A stretch of 17,338 nucleotides of DNA, from positions 1-17,338 of the forward strand of contig CAYQNW010000077.1 in assembly GCA_964418885.1 (NCBI GenBank). Direction: 5' to 3'. Of this stretch, positions 1-7,768 are shown in pieces. The stretch is from BMS3ABIN03 sp964418885 (GTDB lineage: Bacteria; Bacteroidota; Ignavibacteria; Ignavibacteriales; Ignavibacteriaceae). The position numbers were made by a program, and so were the translations under genes. The notes below the pieces were generated by a model, which had not been told where the DNA came from, ran no database searches, and was given only the letters and a program-made list of their open reading frames with translations. Within the stretch, counting starts at the first letter, position 1. The number at the start of each line of letters is the position of its first letter.

Positions 1-697
1 TCACGGCGAAGGTAGGCCCGGGCAAGGGAACGACAGTTGCCATCACCGAAGAAATTACAATTGGTGAAAACTGCGCAACTGCAAAATCCATAAGTATAAT
101 TTCTACAGCAAAGAGAGCACCTGCTATTGGAGCATTAAATGCAGCTGCAATTCCGGCAGCAGCACCGCAACCTACTAGTGTTTTTAATCTTCGGCTTGGC
201 ACTCTGAAAAACTGACCAACCATTGAACCTAGACTGGAACCGATTTGAATAATCGGCCCTTCACGACCTACGGAACCGCCAGTACCAATTGAAATTGCAG
301 AAGCAATTGCCTTTAAGAAGGCAACACGCGGACGAATAGCACCAGCTTTTAATAAAATCGCTTCCATAACTTCGGGAACACCGTGTCCTTTTGCTTCCGG
401 AGCAAAGAAGTAAATTATTGGCCCCACAACCAATCCTCCGATTGCAGGAATTAATAAAATCCAGTACCAGGAAGTATTTAATACGCTGTCAAGAAAATGA
501 ATTCCACCCCTGAATGAGAATTCTGAAATCCATAGAATCATTGCCCTGATGCCAATGCCTGCAAAACCGCCGAGTACACCAATAATAATCGCAACGATTA
601 TCATAAAGGTGTGCTCAGTCAGTCTGAATTTTTTCAGAAGTGATAGAGTCTTAAGAGAAAAGTTATTGTAAGATTTTTTTAGAAATGTAAATTCCAC
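1..697 (-). CDS. ClC family chloride channel/antiporter, N-terminal part (runs off the window)
   Basis: Only the first 232 codons lie in the window. They encode hydrophobic helices carrying the ClC signature segments in order: GHGVPEV at residues 104-110, GREGP at 144-148 with the gating glutamate at 146, and the Ala/Gly-rich GCGAAAGIAAAFNAPIAG at 176-193. ClC proteins move chloride across the inner membrane as channels or Cl-/H+ exchangers. The position that is serine in the E. coli GSGIP motif is histidine here, which as I recall is usual in a bacterial subgroup. I chose the GTG at 695-697 because in-frame stops (TAG TAA) lie just upstream and the first 30 residues include the amphipathic N-terminal helix (LLKKFRLTEHTF) typical of the family. 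An inner ATG at 602-604 would remove it. The Shine-Dalgarno is weak and distant. The last nine residues at the window edge look non-homologous (see findings). The gene follows the M64 peptidase by 48 nt on the same strand, so it may be co-transcribed. Confidence 0.9.
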   Translation of the reverse strand, partial: MEFTFLKKSYNNFSLKTLSLLKKFRLTEHTFMIIVAIIIGVLGGFAGIGIRAMILWISEFSFRGGIHFLDSVLNTSWYWILLIPAIGGLVVGPIIYFFAPEAKGHGVPEVMEAILLKAGAIRPRVAFLKAIASAISIGTGGSVGREGPIIQIGSSLGSMVGQFFRVPSRRLKTLVGCGAAAGIAAAFNAPIAGALFAVEIILMDFAVAQFSPIVISSVMATVVPLPGPTFAV

Positions 698-745
698 TTA
701 CTATATAAATAATCCTTTTTAGAGTTTATGTTACAAGAATCCCCA

Positions 746-2050
746 TCATTCTGTATACTGTAATATCATCTGCTTGATGGCATTTTCACAAACCTTACAA
801 AATGGTTTGTTACCTTTAGAGAACATTATACAATCGATCATTGGTCGGTATAATCCTTTTGCAGAATAACCGGCACCTTCAAATACACCTACTTTACCCC
901 AATACTTACTTTTTTTCAGATACTTATCAACATCACCCGCATGAATTTTATCTTTAAGCGCATACTTATCTTCAGCTTTTTTTATTTCATTTTCAGGTGC
1001 TTTTGTTCTTTTTAACTCAGCAATTTTATTGTTCAATTCCCTTCGTTCTTTTTGCCATTTATAATCCATCGAATCGTAGTCTGCTTTTTCCCACGGAGTC
1101 GGTATTTCTACTCCCGAACTCAGAAACTCTTTCCACTTAACATTTTGAGGATCGAGAAGAGCAGTTATGTTAGCTTCAACCGGTTCAATTCCTTTAGGGT
1201 AAAAATCATTATAGCTTACATCAGAAGTATAATATTCATCTGCAAGCCCGCTGAATGAGTGTCCGAACTCGTGCAGAAATATATAATCTTTCCACTGATT
1301 GCCGGTAGTGAATGTACAATAGAAATTATAAATGCCTCCGCCTCCATATCTGTTATGATTAACCATTATATAAAGTGCATCATAAGGAACATTGGCAGCG
1401 ATATCGCGGAGAGTTTTATTGTCTTCGGTTAACAGATATCTTTCAGAACCAAGCGAATTAAAAGTGCAGTTCAAGACAGTGTTCACAAATATTCCTGCTC
1501 TCGGTTCATCAACCCCGCTTTGAGCCGATGGTTTGAACACACCATAAATATTAAATTTATCTTCATTTGATTTATAAGGTCCCTCGCTGAAAAATACTTT
1601 TGTAAAATACTCAAGATCTTTCAGAAATTTCTCTCTTTCCATCTGAGTGTAACCTTCACTGATTATAGCCACATCAACTCTACTGTGAGGATCGCCGTTT
1701 TCATTCCGNNNNNNNNNNNNNNNNNNNNNNNNNNNNNNNNNNNNNNNNNNNNNNNNNNNNNNNNNNNNNNNNNNNNNNNNNNNNNNNNNNNNNNNNNNNN
1801 NNNNNNNNACTTTTACAAAGTATCTCCCATAATTAAATTCATCCATTAAATGTATTCTGCTTCCAGCCCAGATTCCATACTGATAAATCTGGTCCAGGGT
1901 TACCAATTCACTTTCAGCATTACCGGTATGAAAATAATCGATACGCATTGTTTTATCATTAAAATATTTGTCGAACGTTGCGAATTGTTGTGCCGTAACA
2001 GTTGTAATCATCATTAACGAACAAAAGGATAATTTAAATAATTTTTTCAT
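746..2050 (-). CDS. Secreted M64 family metallopeptidase (IgA peptidase-like), interrupted by an assembly gap
   Basis: A zinc metallopeptidase of MEROPS family M64, whose founding member is the Clostridium ramosum IgA protease. The first 20 residues form a signal peptide (Lys-rich start, hydrophobic core, TVTA-QQ cleavage region), so the enzyme is exported. An M64_N-type domain follows (residues about 25-80), then 100 Ns, then the catalytic domain starting near VDVAIISEGYT. The zinc site is HEFGHSFSGLADEYY, at residues 260-274 counting 34 codons for the gap. The family tail EGAGY...YRPMIDCIMF...FCKVC is present, and before it lies a Lys/Glu-rich, probably coiled-coil segment (about 328-375). 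No T9SS sorting domain is visible, so the protein may be periplasmic or lipid-free secreted. The start is well supported by GAGGAG 8 nt before the ATG (complement of 2059-2064). The two halves share a frame only if the gap really is 100 nt modulo 3. The true protein is probably longer than 434 residues. Substrate unknown. Confidence 0.88.
   Translation of the reverse strand: MKKLFKLSFCSLMMITTVTAQQFATFDKYFNDKTMRIDYFHTGNAESELVTLDQIYQYGIWAGSRIHLMDEFNYGRYFVKXXXXXXXXXXXXXXXXXXXXXXXXXXXXXXXXXXRNENGDPHSRVDVAIISEGYTQMEREKFLKDLEYFTKVFFSEGPYKSNEDKFNIYGVFKPSAQSGVDEPRAGIFVNTVLNCTFNSLGSERYLLTEDNKTLRDIAANVPYDALYIMVNHNRYGGGGIYNFYCTFTTGNQWKDYIFLHEFGHSFSGLADEYYTSDVSYNDFYPKGIEPVEANITALLDPQNVKWKEFLSSGVEIPTPWEKADYDSMDYKWQKERRELNNKIAELKRTKAPENEIKKAEDKYALKDKIHAGDVDKYLKKSKYWGKVGVFEGAGYSAKGLYRPMIDCIMFSKGNKPFCKVCENAIKQMILQYTE
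1709..1808. other. Assembly gap: exactly 100 Ns
   Basis: The run of N is exactly 100 bases, a common scaffolder placeholder for a gap of unknown size rather than a measured length. It falls between the M64_N domain and the catalytic domain of the minus-strand peptidase. Confidence 0.97.
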
Positions 2051-2307
2051 AAATGAAACTCCTCAAAAAGTAAAATTTCAAGCTTTTAATAAGTGTCGTG
2101 AATTCTATAGTTTTTAATATCTATTATATTAATATAATTATTAGCTGGATTAATTATGTAATTCAGAAAAGAAATTTATCCGGATTAATCCTTTACATAT
2201 TTCAAGAAAACTTTTTGTAAGATAAAGAATAAGAATTAAAAAATGGATAAAATCTTTCCATTAATATAATTAGATTAACAACCCAAAAATTAAAAACATT
2301 TGTATTG

Positions 2308-4656
2308 ATGAAATTTCTAAAACTACAACTCATTCCGTTTCTGTTTATTACAGCAACTATTTCTGCCCAAAATAATGAAAGCTGGAGATTGTATGATGAC
2401 ACTGAGGTAGCAACTGTTAAAATAACCATCGATCCTGCTGCACTTGAATGGCTTTATAATAATGTTGAGAGTGATTCTCTTTTTTATGCACAGTTTTATT
2501 TTAAAAATAAATACATAGAAGAAACGGTTGATTCAGTTGGTTTCAGGCTTCGTGGAAATACTTCCAGATATTCACAGAAAAAATCATTTAAAGTTTCATT
2601 TAATGATTTTATACCCGGCAGAAATTTCTATGGGGTAGATAAGTTAAACCTAAACGGTGAGCATAACGATCCTTCAATTGTGCGCAGTAAACTTTGTTGG
2701 GATTTATTTAAGAAAGTAGGAATGAAGTCTTCAAAAGCAGCTTACGCTGATGTATATATCAACGATCAATACTACGGTTTATATATTTCTGTAGAACATA
2801 TTGATGATGAATTCCTGCAGAAAAATTTTGCCGATGATACAGGCAATCTATGGAAATGTCTTTATCCCGCAGATCTCGATTATTTAGGTGATAATCCGGA
2901 TTTATATAAATCAATTGTTGGTGGAAATGATCGGCAAGCTTACGATTTAAAAACAAACGAATCAGAAAATAATTACTACCAGCTTGCACATTTAATAGAC
3001 ATAGTAAATAACACACCCGATAATTTATTTGCTGACTCGTTAGAATCTATAATTTACATTGACGAGTTGTTAAAATATTTTTCGATGGACATTCTCACAG
3101 GTAGCTGGGACGATTATTGGTCGTTAATGAACAATTATTATTTGTACTACGAACCTGCCGCAGAAAAATTCCATCTTATTCCTTACGATTATGATAACAC
3201 TTTTGGAATTGATTGGTCCGGTAACGACTGGGCAATTGCCGATCCTTATAATTTCCCACAGGTAGTTTCTGGTTACCGACCACTGGCTCAGAGAATGATG
3301 CAAAATAATCAGTACCGTGATTTGTATACTCATTTTCTTGAATTCTACAGGGAAAATTTATTTTTACTCCCACTATGGGAAGACCGGATCGATTCGCTTC
3401 GTATCATGATTACACCATCGGCTTTAGCTGATAGCTTCAGAACTTATGATTATAATTTTTCATTCGGAGATTTTTTAGTTTCCTATACCGACCTTGGTTA
3501 TTCAAACCAACATGTTAAATACGGCTTAAAGCAATATATCAATCGCAGAAATGAAACTCTTCCCGATCAGCTTTCATATTTGAATTCACCCCCGCTTGTT
3601 TATAATATCGATTGGTCACCCAAAATTCCAGGTCCGGATGACTCAATTTACGTTTCAGTTTCTGCATTCAGCAGCATTGGTATGAATGAAGTTTCTATTC
3701 AGTTTACACCCGATGGTTCATCTGCCGAAGTTTATCCTATGAATTACTCACCCGTTCCGGGAACAAAAAAAGTTGAGGAGGCAGACAAATGGATTGGTGT
3801 AATTCCGCCGAGAGGATATGATAAAAGCGGTTCATTCAGAATTTATGTAAACGATCTTACTAATCAATCACAGCTTTATCCAAGAACAGAATCGATTAAA
3901 ATAAATCTTCCGACTAAAATAAATAACGACATTGTAATAAATGAATTTCTTGCTGATAACGTTACTACAAACACTGATCCGGCCGGCGAATATGATGATT
4001 GGATTGAACTGTACAACCCATCTTCCGATTCTGTTCTTTTAACAGGAAGATATCTTACTGATAAACCGGATAACTTAACGAAGTGGCAATTCACACAACC
4101 CGATCTCTATTTACACTCGAAAGAGTTTTTAATCATTTGGTGTGATGAAGATCAGGATCAAGAAGGTATTCACACTAATTTTAAATTGAACTCCGACGGC
4201 GAATTTATTGCATTTACCTCAACTGATGGAATCTCAGTTATTGATTCAATAACTTTTGGCTTGCAGGTTGCCGATGTTTCTTACGGCAGATACCCGGACG
4301 CAGAAGATAACTGGGATTACCTGGTTCCTACTCCCGGCACAGGCAATATTTTAACAGATGTAAAAGATAAAATTATACCGAAATATTTTTCATTAACAGC
4401 TTATCCAAATCCTTTTAATCCTTCTACAACAATTCAGTATCAAATCCCTGAACTAAATAAAGTGCACATAGAGATTTTCGATCTCCTCGGAAAGCGAATC
4501 TGGTTCAGAAACATAGGTGAACAGCAAGCCGGGGAATATGAAATACGCTGGAACGGAACTAATCAAAACGGTGTAAATGTTAGCTCAGGCATATATCTTC
4601 TTCGGATCGAATCGGGAATATTAAGTCAAAACTACAAATTGATGTTAATTAAGTAG
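2308..4656 (+). CDS. Secreted CotH-kinase / lamin-tail protein with type IX secretion sorting domain
   Basis: A 782-residue, three-part surface protein. Residues 1-20 are a signal peptide (hydrophobic core, TISA-QNN). Residues about 35-430 are a CotH kinase-like domain: RGNTS at 82-86, a nearby KKSFKV lysine pair, YGLYISVEHIDDEF at 156-169, a WSLMNNYYLYY strand around 271-281, and the metal-binding PYDYDNTFG at 292-300. CotH of Bacillus spores is an atypical protein kinase that phosphorylates coat proteins. A linker with an Ig-like look follows, then a lamin-tail domain (542-665: VINEFLADN, DDWIELYNPS). Residues 692-782 are a T9SS type A / FlgD-like sorting domain with YPNPFNPSTT at 699-708 and a GIYLLRI strand near the end. 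The predicted route is Sec export and then T9SS release or attachment at the cell surface. I place the start at the ATG at 2308; a TTG one codon earlier is open but less likely. No Shine-Dalgarno is visible. The kinase activity is inferred from the family. Confidence 0.9.
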   Translation: MKFLKLQLIPFLFITATISAQNNESWRLYDDTEVATVKITIDPAALEWLYNNVESDSLFYAQFYFKNKYIEETVDSVGFRLRGNTSRYSQKKSFKVSFNDFIPGRNFYGVDKLNLNGEHNDPSIVRSKLCWDLFKKVGMKSSKAAYADVYINDQYYGLYISVEHIDDEFLQKNFADDTGNLWKCLYPADLDYLGDNPDLYKSIVGGNDRQAYDLKTNESENNYYQLAHLIDIVNNTPDNLFADSLESIIYIDELLKYFSMDILTGSWDDYWSLMNNYYLYYEPAAEKFHLIPYDYDNTFGIDWSGNDWAIADPYNFPQVVSGYRPLAQRMMQNNQYRDLYTHFLEFYRENLFLLPLWEDRIDSLRIMITPSALADSFRTYDYNFSFGDFLVSYTDLGYSNQHVKYGLKQYINRRNETLPDQLSYLNSPPLVYNIDWSPKIPGPDDSIYVSVSAFSSIGMNEVSIQFTPDGSSAEVYPMNYSPVPGTKKVEEADKWIGVIPPRGYDKSGSFRIYVNDLTNQSQLYPRTESIKINLPTKINNDIVINEFLADNVTTNTDPAGEYDDWIELYNPSSDSVLLTGRYLTDKPDNLTKWQFTQPDLYLHSKEFLIIWCDEDQDQEGIHTNFKLNSDGEFIAFTSTDGISVIDSITFGLQVADVSYGRYPDAEDNWDYLVPTPGTGNILTDVKDKIIPKYFSLTAYPNPFNPSTTIQYQIPELNKVHIEIFDLLGKRIWFRNIGEQQAGEYEIRWNGTNQNGVNVSSGIYLLRIESGILSQNYKLMLIK

Positions 4657-4772
4657 TAATTCCCTCAGATTGTGTAAAAACAAGTCCATTTTTTAAGGTT
4701 TTCTCGCTAAAAAGTAATAAGTTTAAGGACTGAATTTTGTATAATTTTAATAAATATTCAAAAAACTGAATA

Positions 4773-4778
4773 AAGGAG
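4773..4778 (+). promoter_or_regulatory. Ribosome binding site of the COG2403 gene
   Basis: AAGGAG lies 9 nt before the ATG at 4788 and fixes that start. A TATAAT hexamer at 4740-4745 could be a -10 box, but no good -35 partner was found. Confidence 0.7.
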
Positions 4779-4787
4779 ATATTTTTT

Positions 4788-6107
4788 ATGCCGCGTAAGA
4801 ATGTTCTGATCATGGGCGCTGCCGGTCGCGATTTTCACAACTTTAATACCTTTTACAGGGACAACAAAGAGTATAATGTTGTTGCTTTTACTGCTACTCA
4901 AATTCCAAACATAGAAGGAAGAATTTATCCTAAACAGCTTGCAGGAAAACTTTATCCGAAAGGAATAAAAATCTATGAAGAAAAAGACCTGACAAAATTA
5001 ATTAAAAAATTGGAAGTGGATGAAGTTGTATTCTCATATTCCGATGTTCCATTTGAATATGTAATGACAAAAGCTTCTATAATAAATGCAGCCGGTGTTT
5101 CGTTCAGATTGCTGGGTGCAGCTGAAACTCAAATTAAAAGTAAAAAACCGGTAGTTGCGGTACTTGCTGTAAGAACCGGCTGCGGCAAATCTCAAACTTC
5201 AAGAAAAATTGTCGAAGTTCTGACAAAAGCTGGTAAGAAAGTAGTTGCAATACGTCACCCGATGCCTTATGGTAATCTTGTTAAACAAAAAGTTCAAAGG
5301 TTTGCAAAATATTCCGATCTCAAAAAACATAACTGTACAATTGAGGAAATAGAGGAATACGAACCTCATATAGCACGCGGTGGTGTCATATATGCGGGTG
5401 TAGATTATGAAGCTATCTTAAGAGAAGCTGAAAAAGAAGCAGATGTTATTTTATGGGATGGCGGCAACAATGACTTTTCATTTTATAAAGCTGATGTAAC
5501 TTTTACTGTTGTTGATCCACACAGACCGGGACACGAGTTAAAATATTATCCCGGTAATACAAGCTTAAGAATGGCTGATGCCGCAATAATTAATAAAATT
5601 GATTCCGCCGATGGAGATAACGTTTTGCAGGTAATAGAAAATACAAAAACCATAAATCCAGATGCAGTAATTATTGAAGCTGCTTCTCCGGTTACTGTAG
5701 AAAATCCTGCTGTAATCCGTGGCAAAAAGGTTTTAGTAGTGGAAGACGGCCCCACTTTAACACATGGAGAAATGAAATTTGGAGCCGGTACAGTTGCGGC
5801 TCAGAAACTTGGTGCTTTAGAAATAGTTGATCCAAGACCATATACGGTTAAATCAATAACTGCTACATATAAAAAATATCCTAATATAGGTATACTTCTT
5901 CCGGCTATGGGTTATGGAAAAGCACAGATGAAGGACCTGGAAAACACAATAAACAAAACGAAGTGTGATTCGGTAATTATCGGCACACCTATTGACCTTG
6001 GCAGATATATAAAAATCAACAAACCTCATACTAGGGTAAAATACGATTTACAGGAAATCGGGAGTATAACTGTAAAAACTGTTTTGAAGGAGAAAGGGAT
6101 TATTTAA
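4788..6107 (+). CDS. COG2403 P-loop protein, cyclic 2,3-diphosphoglycerate synthetase-like
   Basis: A 439-residue cytoplasmic protein of the family that includes the archaeal cyclic 2,3-diphosphoglycerate synthetase of Methanothermus, which closes 2,3-diphosphoglycerate with ATP to make a thermoprotective solute. The length matches the family. An N-terminal Rossmann-like region (VLIMGAAGRDFHNFN, residues 6-20) is followed by a modified Walker A, AVRTGCGKSQTSRK (127-140), in which the first glycine of GxxxxGK(S/T) is valine. Then come WDGGNND (223-229) and an NKID G4-like motif (269-272), which is why the family is also labelled predicted GTPase. It stands alone, with its own Shine-Dalgarno and a strong terminator downstream. 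Bacterial members are widely named after the archaeal enzyme, but I know of no proof that they make the same product, so the substrate remains uncertain. Confidence 0.82.
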   Translation: MPRKNVLIMGAAGRDFHNFNTFYRDNKEYNVVAFTATQIPNIEGRIYPKQLAGKLYPKGIKIYEEKDLTKLIKKLEVDEVVFSYSDVPFEYVMTKASIINAAGVSFRLLGAAETQIKSKKPVVAVLAVRTGCGKSQTSRKIVEVLTKAGKKVVAIRHPMPYGNLVKQKVQRFAKYSDLKKHNCTIEEIEEYEPHIARGGVIYAGVDYEAILREAEKEADVILWDGGNNDFSFYKADVTFTVVDPHRPGHELKYYPGNTSLRMADAAIINKIDSADGDNVLQVIENTKTINPDAVIIEAASPVTVENPAVIRGKKVLVVEDGPTLTHGEMKFGAGTVAAQKLGALEIVDPRPYTVKSITATYKKYPNIGILLPAMGYGKAQMKDLENTINKTKCDSVIIGTPIDLGRYIKINKPHTRVKYDLQEIGSITVKTVLKEKGII

Positions 6108-6130
6108 CCGAAAAGTAATTTCCTATAATA

Positions 6131-6163
6131 AAAGAGTTATCACGGCGTGGTAACTCTTTTTTT
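6131..6163 (+). terminator. Rho-independent terminator of the COG2403 gene
   Basis: An 11-bp stem (AGAGTTATCAC with GTGGTAACTCT, one T-G wobble) and a GGC loop are followed by seven Ts. The stem can extend outwards because of A-tract/T-tract pairing. It begins 23 nt after the stop codon. Confidence 0.88.
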
Positions 6164-6238
6164 ATTTAGATTAATAATAAAATTGATTAGTTTTAATCTG
6201 AATTAATCTTAACAACAATATTTTCATTAAATACTCTT

Positions 6239-6916
6239 ATGAAAAAATTTTATTTTCTGTCTTCACTACTTGTGATTTTATTTTTTAGCTATCCTGTTAA
6301 TGCACAGGATTATGACAGTCTAGCGGATGCAGTTTATGCAAAAGATCTTAAAAAGATAACTGAATTATTAGACCGTGGAATAGATATAAATGCAACTCCT
6401 GAAGGTTTTCCGTCAACAGTGTTATTTATTGCCTGCAGCTTTGAAGGTTATGAAGATATCGCATCTTTACTAATCTCACGAGGTGCAGACGTAAACTTTA
6501 AGGGTAGAGATGGTAAAACTCCGATAATGTGGGCAGCAGATAATTCTTTAGAAACAACAAAAATACTTCTTAAAAACGGTGCCGATGTGAATATAAAAGC
6601 AGTCGATGGAATGACGGCATTAATCCAATGCGTTTTTGGAATTTTATCAAAAAAAGTATCAACTGATGTACTGGATCTTCTGCTTAAAAATGGCGCAAAT
6701 ATTAATGCTGCTTTAACTGGAACTGATACTCCCGGATGGACGGCACTCCTCTTTGCTTCAATAAATGGTGACTATAATCTTGCAAAATATCTTATTCAAC
6801 ATGGAGCAAATGTAAATCACACATCTGATCAGGGTGCAACAGCACTTTCGCTCGCTAAACAGGAAAAATACGATAGTATTGTACAACTGCTTAAAAAACA
6901 TGGTGCAAGGGAATAG
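6239..6916 (+). CDS. Secreted ankyrin-repeat protein
   Basis: A 225-residue protein with a signal peptide (MKKF start, hydrophobic stretch to about residue 22, VNAQDYD), so it is predicted to be periplasmic. The rest is a run of about five ankyrin repeats, recognisable from spaced LL..GADVN / NGANIN turns: LLDRGIDINA, LLISRGADVNFKG, LLKNGADVNIKA, LLKNGANINAA and LIQHGANVNHTS, ending in LLKKHGARE. Ankyrin stacks bind other proteins and have no catalytic activity of their own, so the partner is unknown. No Shine-Dalgarno is visible before the ATG. The stop codon lies 3 nt before the next gene, so the two are almost certainly one transcription unit. Confidence 0.88.
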   Translation: MKKFYFLSSLLVILFFSYPVNAQDYDSLADAVYAKDLKKITELLDRGIDINATPEGFPSTVLFIACSFEGYEDIASLLISRGADVNFKGRDGKTPIMWAADNSLETTKILLKNGADVNIKAVDGMTALIQCVFGILSKKVSTDVLDLLLKNGANINAALTGTDTPGWTALLFASINGDYNLAKYLIQHGANVNHTSDQGATALSLAKQEKYDSIVQLLKKHGARE

Positions 6917-6919
6917 TCT

Positions 6920-7588
6920 ATGTTTATAGGTCATTTCGGAGTTGGGTTTGCTGCTAAGAAAGCAGTCAAAAAGACATCACTCGGCACACTATTTCTTGCA
7001 TCTCAATTTGTTGATCTTCTCTGGCCGATACTATTAATTCTTGGAATTGAAAAAGTAGAAATCAATCCTGCAAATACAGGTTTAACACCACTTAATTTTG
7101 TTTATTATCCTTTTTCACACAGCTTGTTAGCTGCAATTATCTGGGCTTTTATTTTCGGGTTAGTATACTATCTGATAAAAAAAGATTTAAGAAGTGCTGT
7201 ATGGTGTGGATTGTTAGTTCCAAGTCATTGGATACTGGATTTGATAGTGCATCGCCCCGACTTGCCGTTATTCCCCGGAAACAATTCTCCAATGGTGGGA
7301 TTGGGATTATGGACTTCGGTTTATGGAACAATAATAGTTGAAGTAGGAATTTTTCTCGCAGGAGTTTATTTTTATTTCAAAACAACAAAAGCTAAAAACA
7401 AAACCGGTTCAATTTCACTCTGGGTTTTAATTATTTTTTTACTTCTGGTTTATTTTATGAATATTTTCGGTCCACCACCAGATTCTGTTGATTCAATAGA
7501 ATATGTCGGATTATCGCAATTCATATTGATTGCCTGGGGCTACTGGATTGATAAAAACCGTCAGGTAACTAAAAATCTTCATAAATAA
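6920..7588 (+). CDS. YdjM-like integral membrane protein (putative metal-dependent hydrolase)
   Basis: A 222-residue protein with about five hydrophobic membrane segments (roughly residues 22-42, 64-86, 92-110, 132-153 and 167-184, with a weaker one near 197-212). Scattered His/Asp residues are conserved in YdjM-like membrane proteins: GHFGVGFAAK with H5, D32 in the first helix, FSHSLL with H67, and SHWILDLIVHRPD with H103, D107 and H111. This pattern (GH near the start, SHS, then HWxxD...H) is how I recognise the family. Members are often annotated as metal-dependent hydrolases, but their reaction is unproven. It starts 3 nt after the ankyrin gene, with AAGGGA upstream inside that gene's end. 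This suggests translational linkage, perhaps with the ankyrin protein acting on the outer face of the same membrane. Confidence 0.72.
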   Translation: MFIGHFGVGFAAKKAVKKTSLGTLFLASQFVDLLWPILLILGIEKVEINPANTGLTPLNFVYYPFSHSLLAAIIWAFIFGLVYYLIKKDLRSAVWCGLLVPSHWILDLIVHRPDLPLFPGNNSPMVGLGLWTSVYGTIIVEVGIFLAGVYFYFKTTKAKNKTGSISLWVLIIFLLLVYFMNIFGPPPDSVDSIEYVGLSQFILIAWGYWIDKNRQVTKNLHK

Positions 7589-7622
7589 TAATTTATTCCC
7601 TTTTTCTGTGAATAAATTATTA
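7586..7622. repeat. AT-only 12-bp inverted repeat overlapping a stop codon
   Basis: TAATAATTTATT at 7586-7597 is repeated inverted at 7611-7622 with a 13-nt loop. The left arm contains the TAA stop of the YdjM-like gene. With no GC pairs and no following T-tract it is a poor terminator; it could be a weak 3' structure. Confidence 0.5.
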
Positions 7623-7659
7623 ATAAACCTTTGTTTCAGTAAATTCTCATTATTAGCTT

Positions 7660-7687
7660 TTGTTAAATAAAGGCATTTCACTATATT
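7660..7687 (+). promoter_or_regulatory. Possible sigma70-type promoter for the DUF1579 gene
   Basis: TTGTTA (7660-7665), a 16-nt spacer and TATATT (7682-7687) resemble the TTGACA-17-TATATT promoter of groES in this same window. It would leave a leader of about 75 nt. AT-rich spacers give such matches by chance. Confidence 0.35.
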
Positions 7688-7768
7688 TCTCACTTAAAAT
7701 CCAATCGGGGCAAAAGAAAATTTACAATTTTCATGATAAATTTTTTATAAATCATAACAGGAGGCACA

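Noticed and set aside
1052..1258. Plus-strand frame of 68 codons inside the M64 gene
   Set aside because: It is antisense to the peptidase catalytic domain, with no ribosome binding site and no family resemblance.
2305..2307. TTG start one codon before the CotH ATG
   Set aside because: It adds a single residue, and ATG at 2308 is the stronger initiation codon; neither has a Shine-Dalgarno to favour TTG.
2051..2307. Promoters in the divergent M64/CotH spacer, including TATAAT at 2265-2270
   Set aside because: The spacer is very AT-rich, so such hexamers are expected by chance, and no -35 element lies at the right distance. Both genes must start from this spacer, but I cannot place the sites.
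7586..7622. The AT-only inverted repeat as a terminator for the ankyrin/YdjM-like unit
   Set aside because: The 12-bp stem has no GC pairs, a 13-nt loop and no T-run after it, unlike the three convincing terminators in this window.
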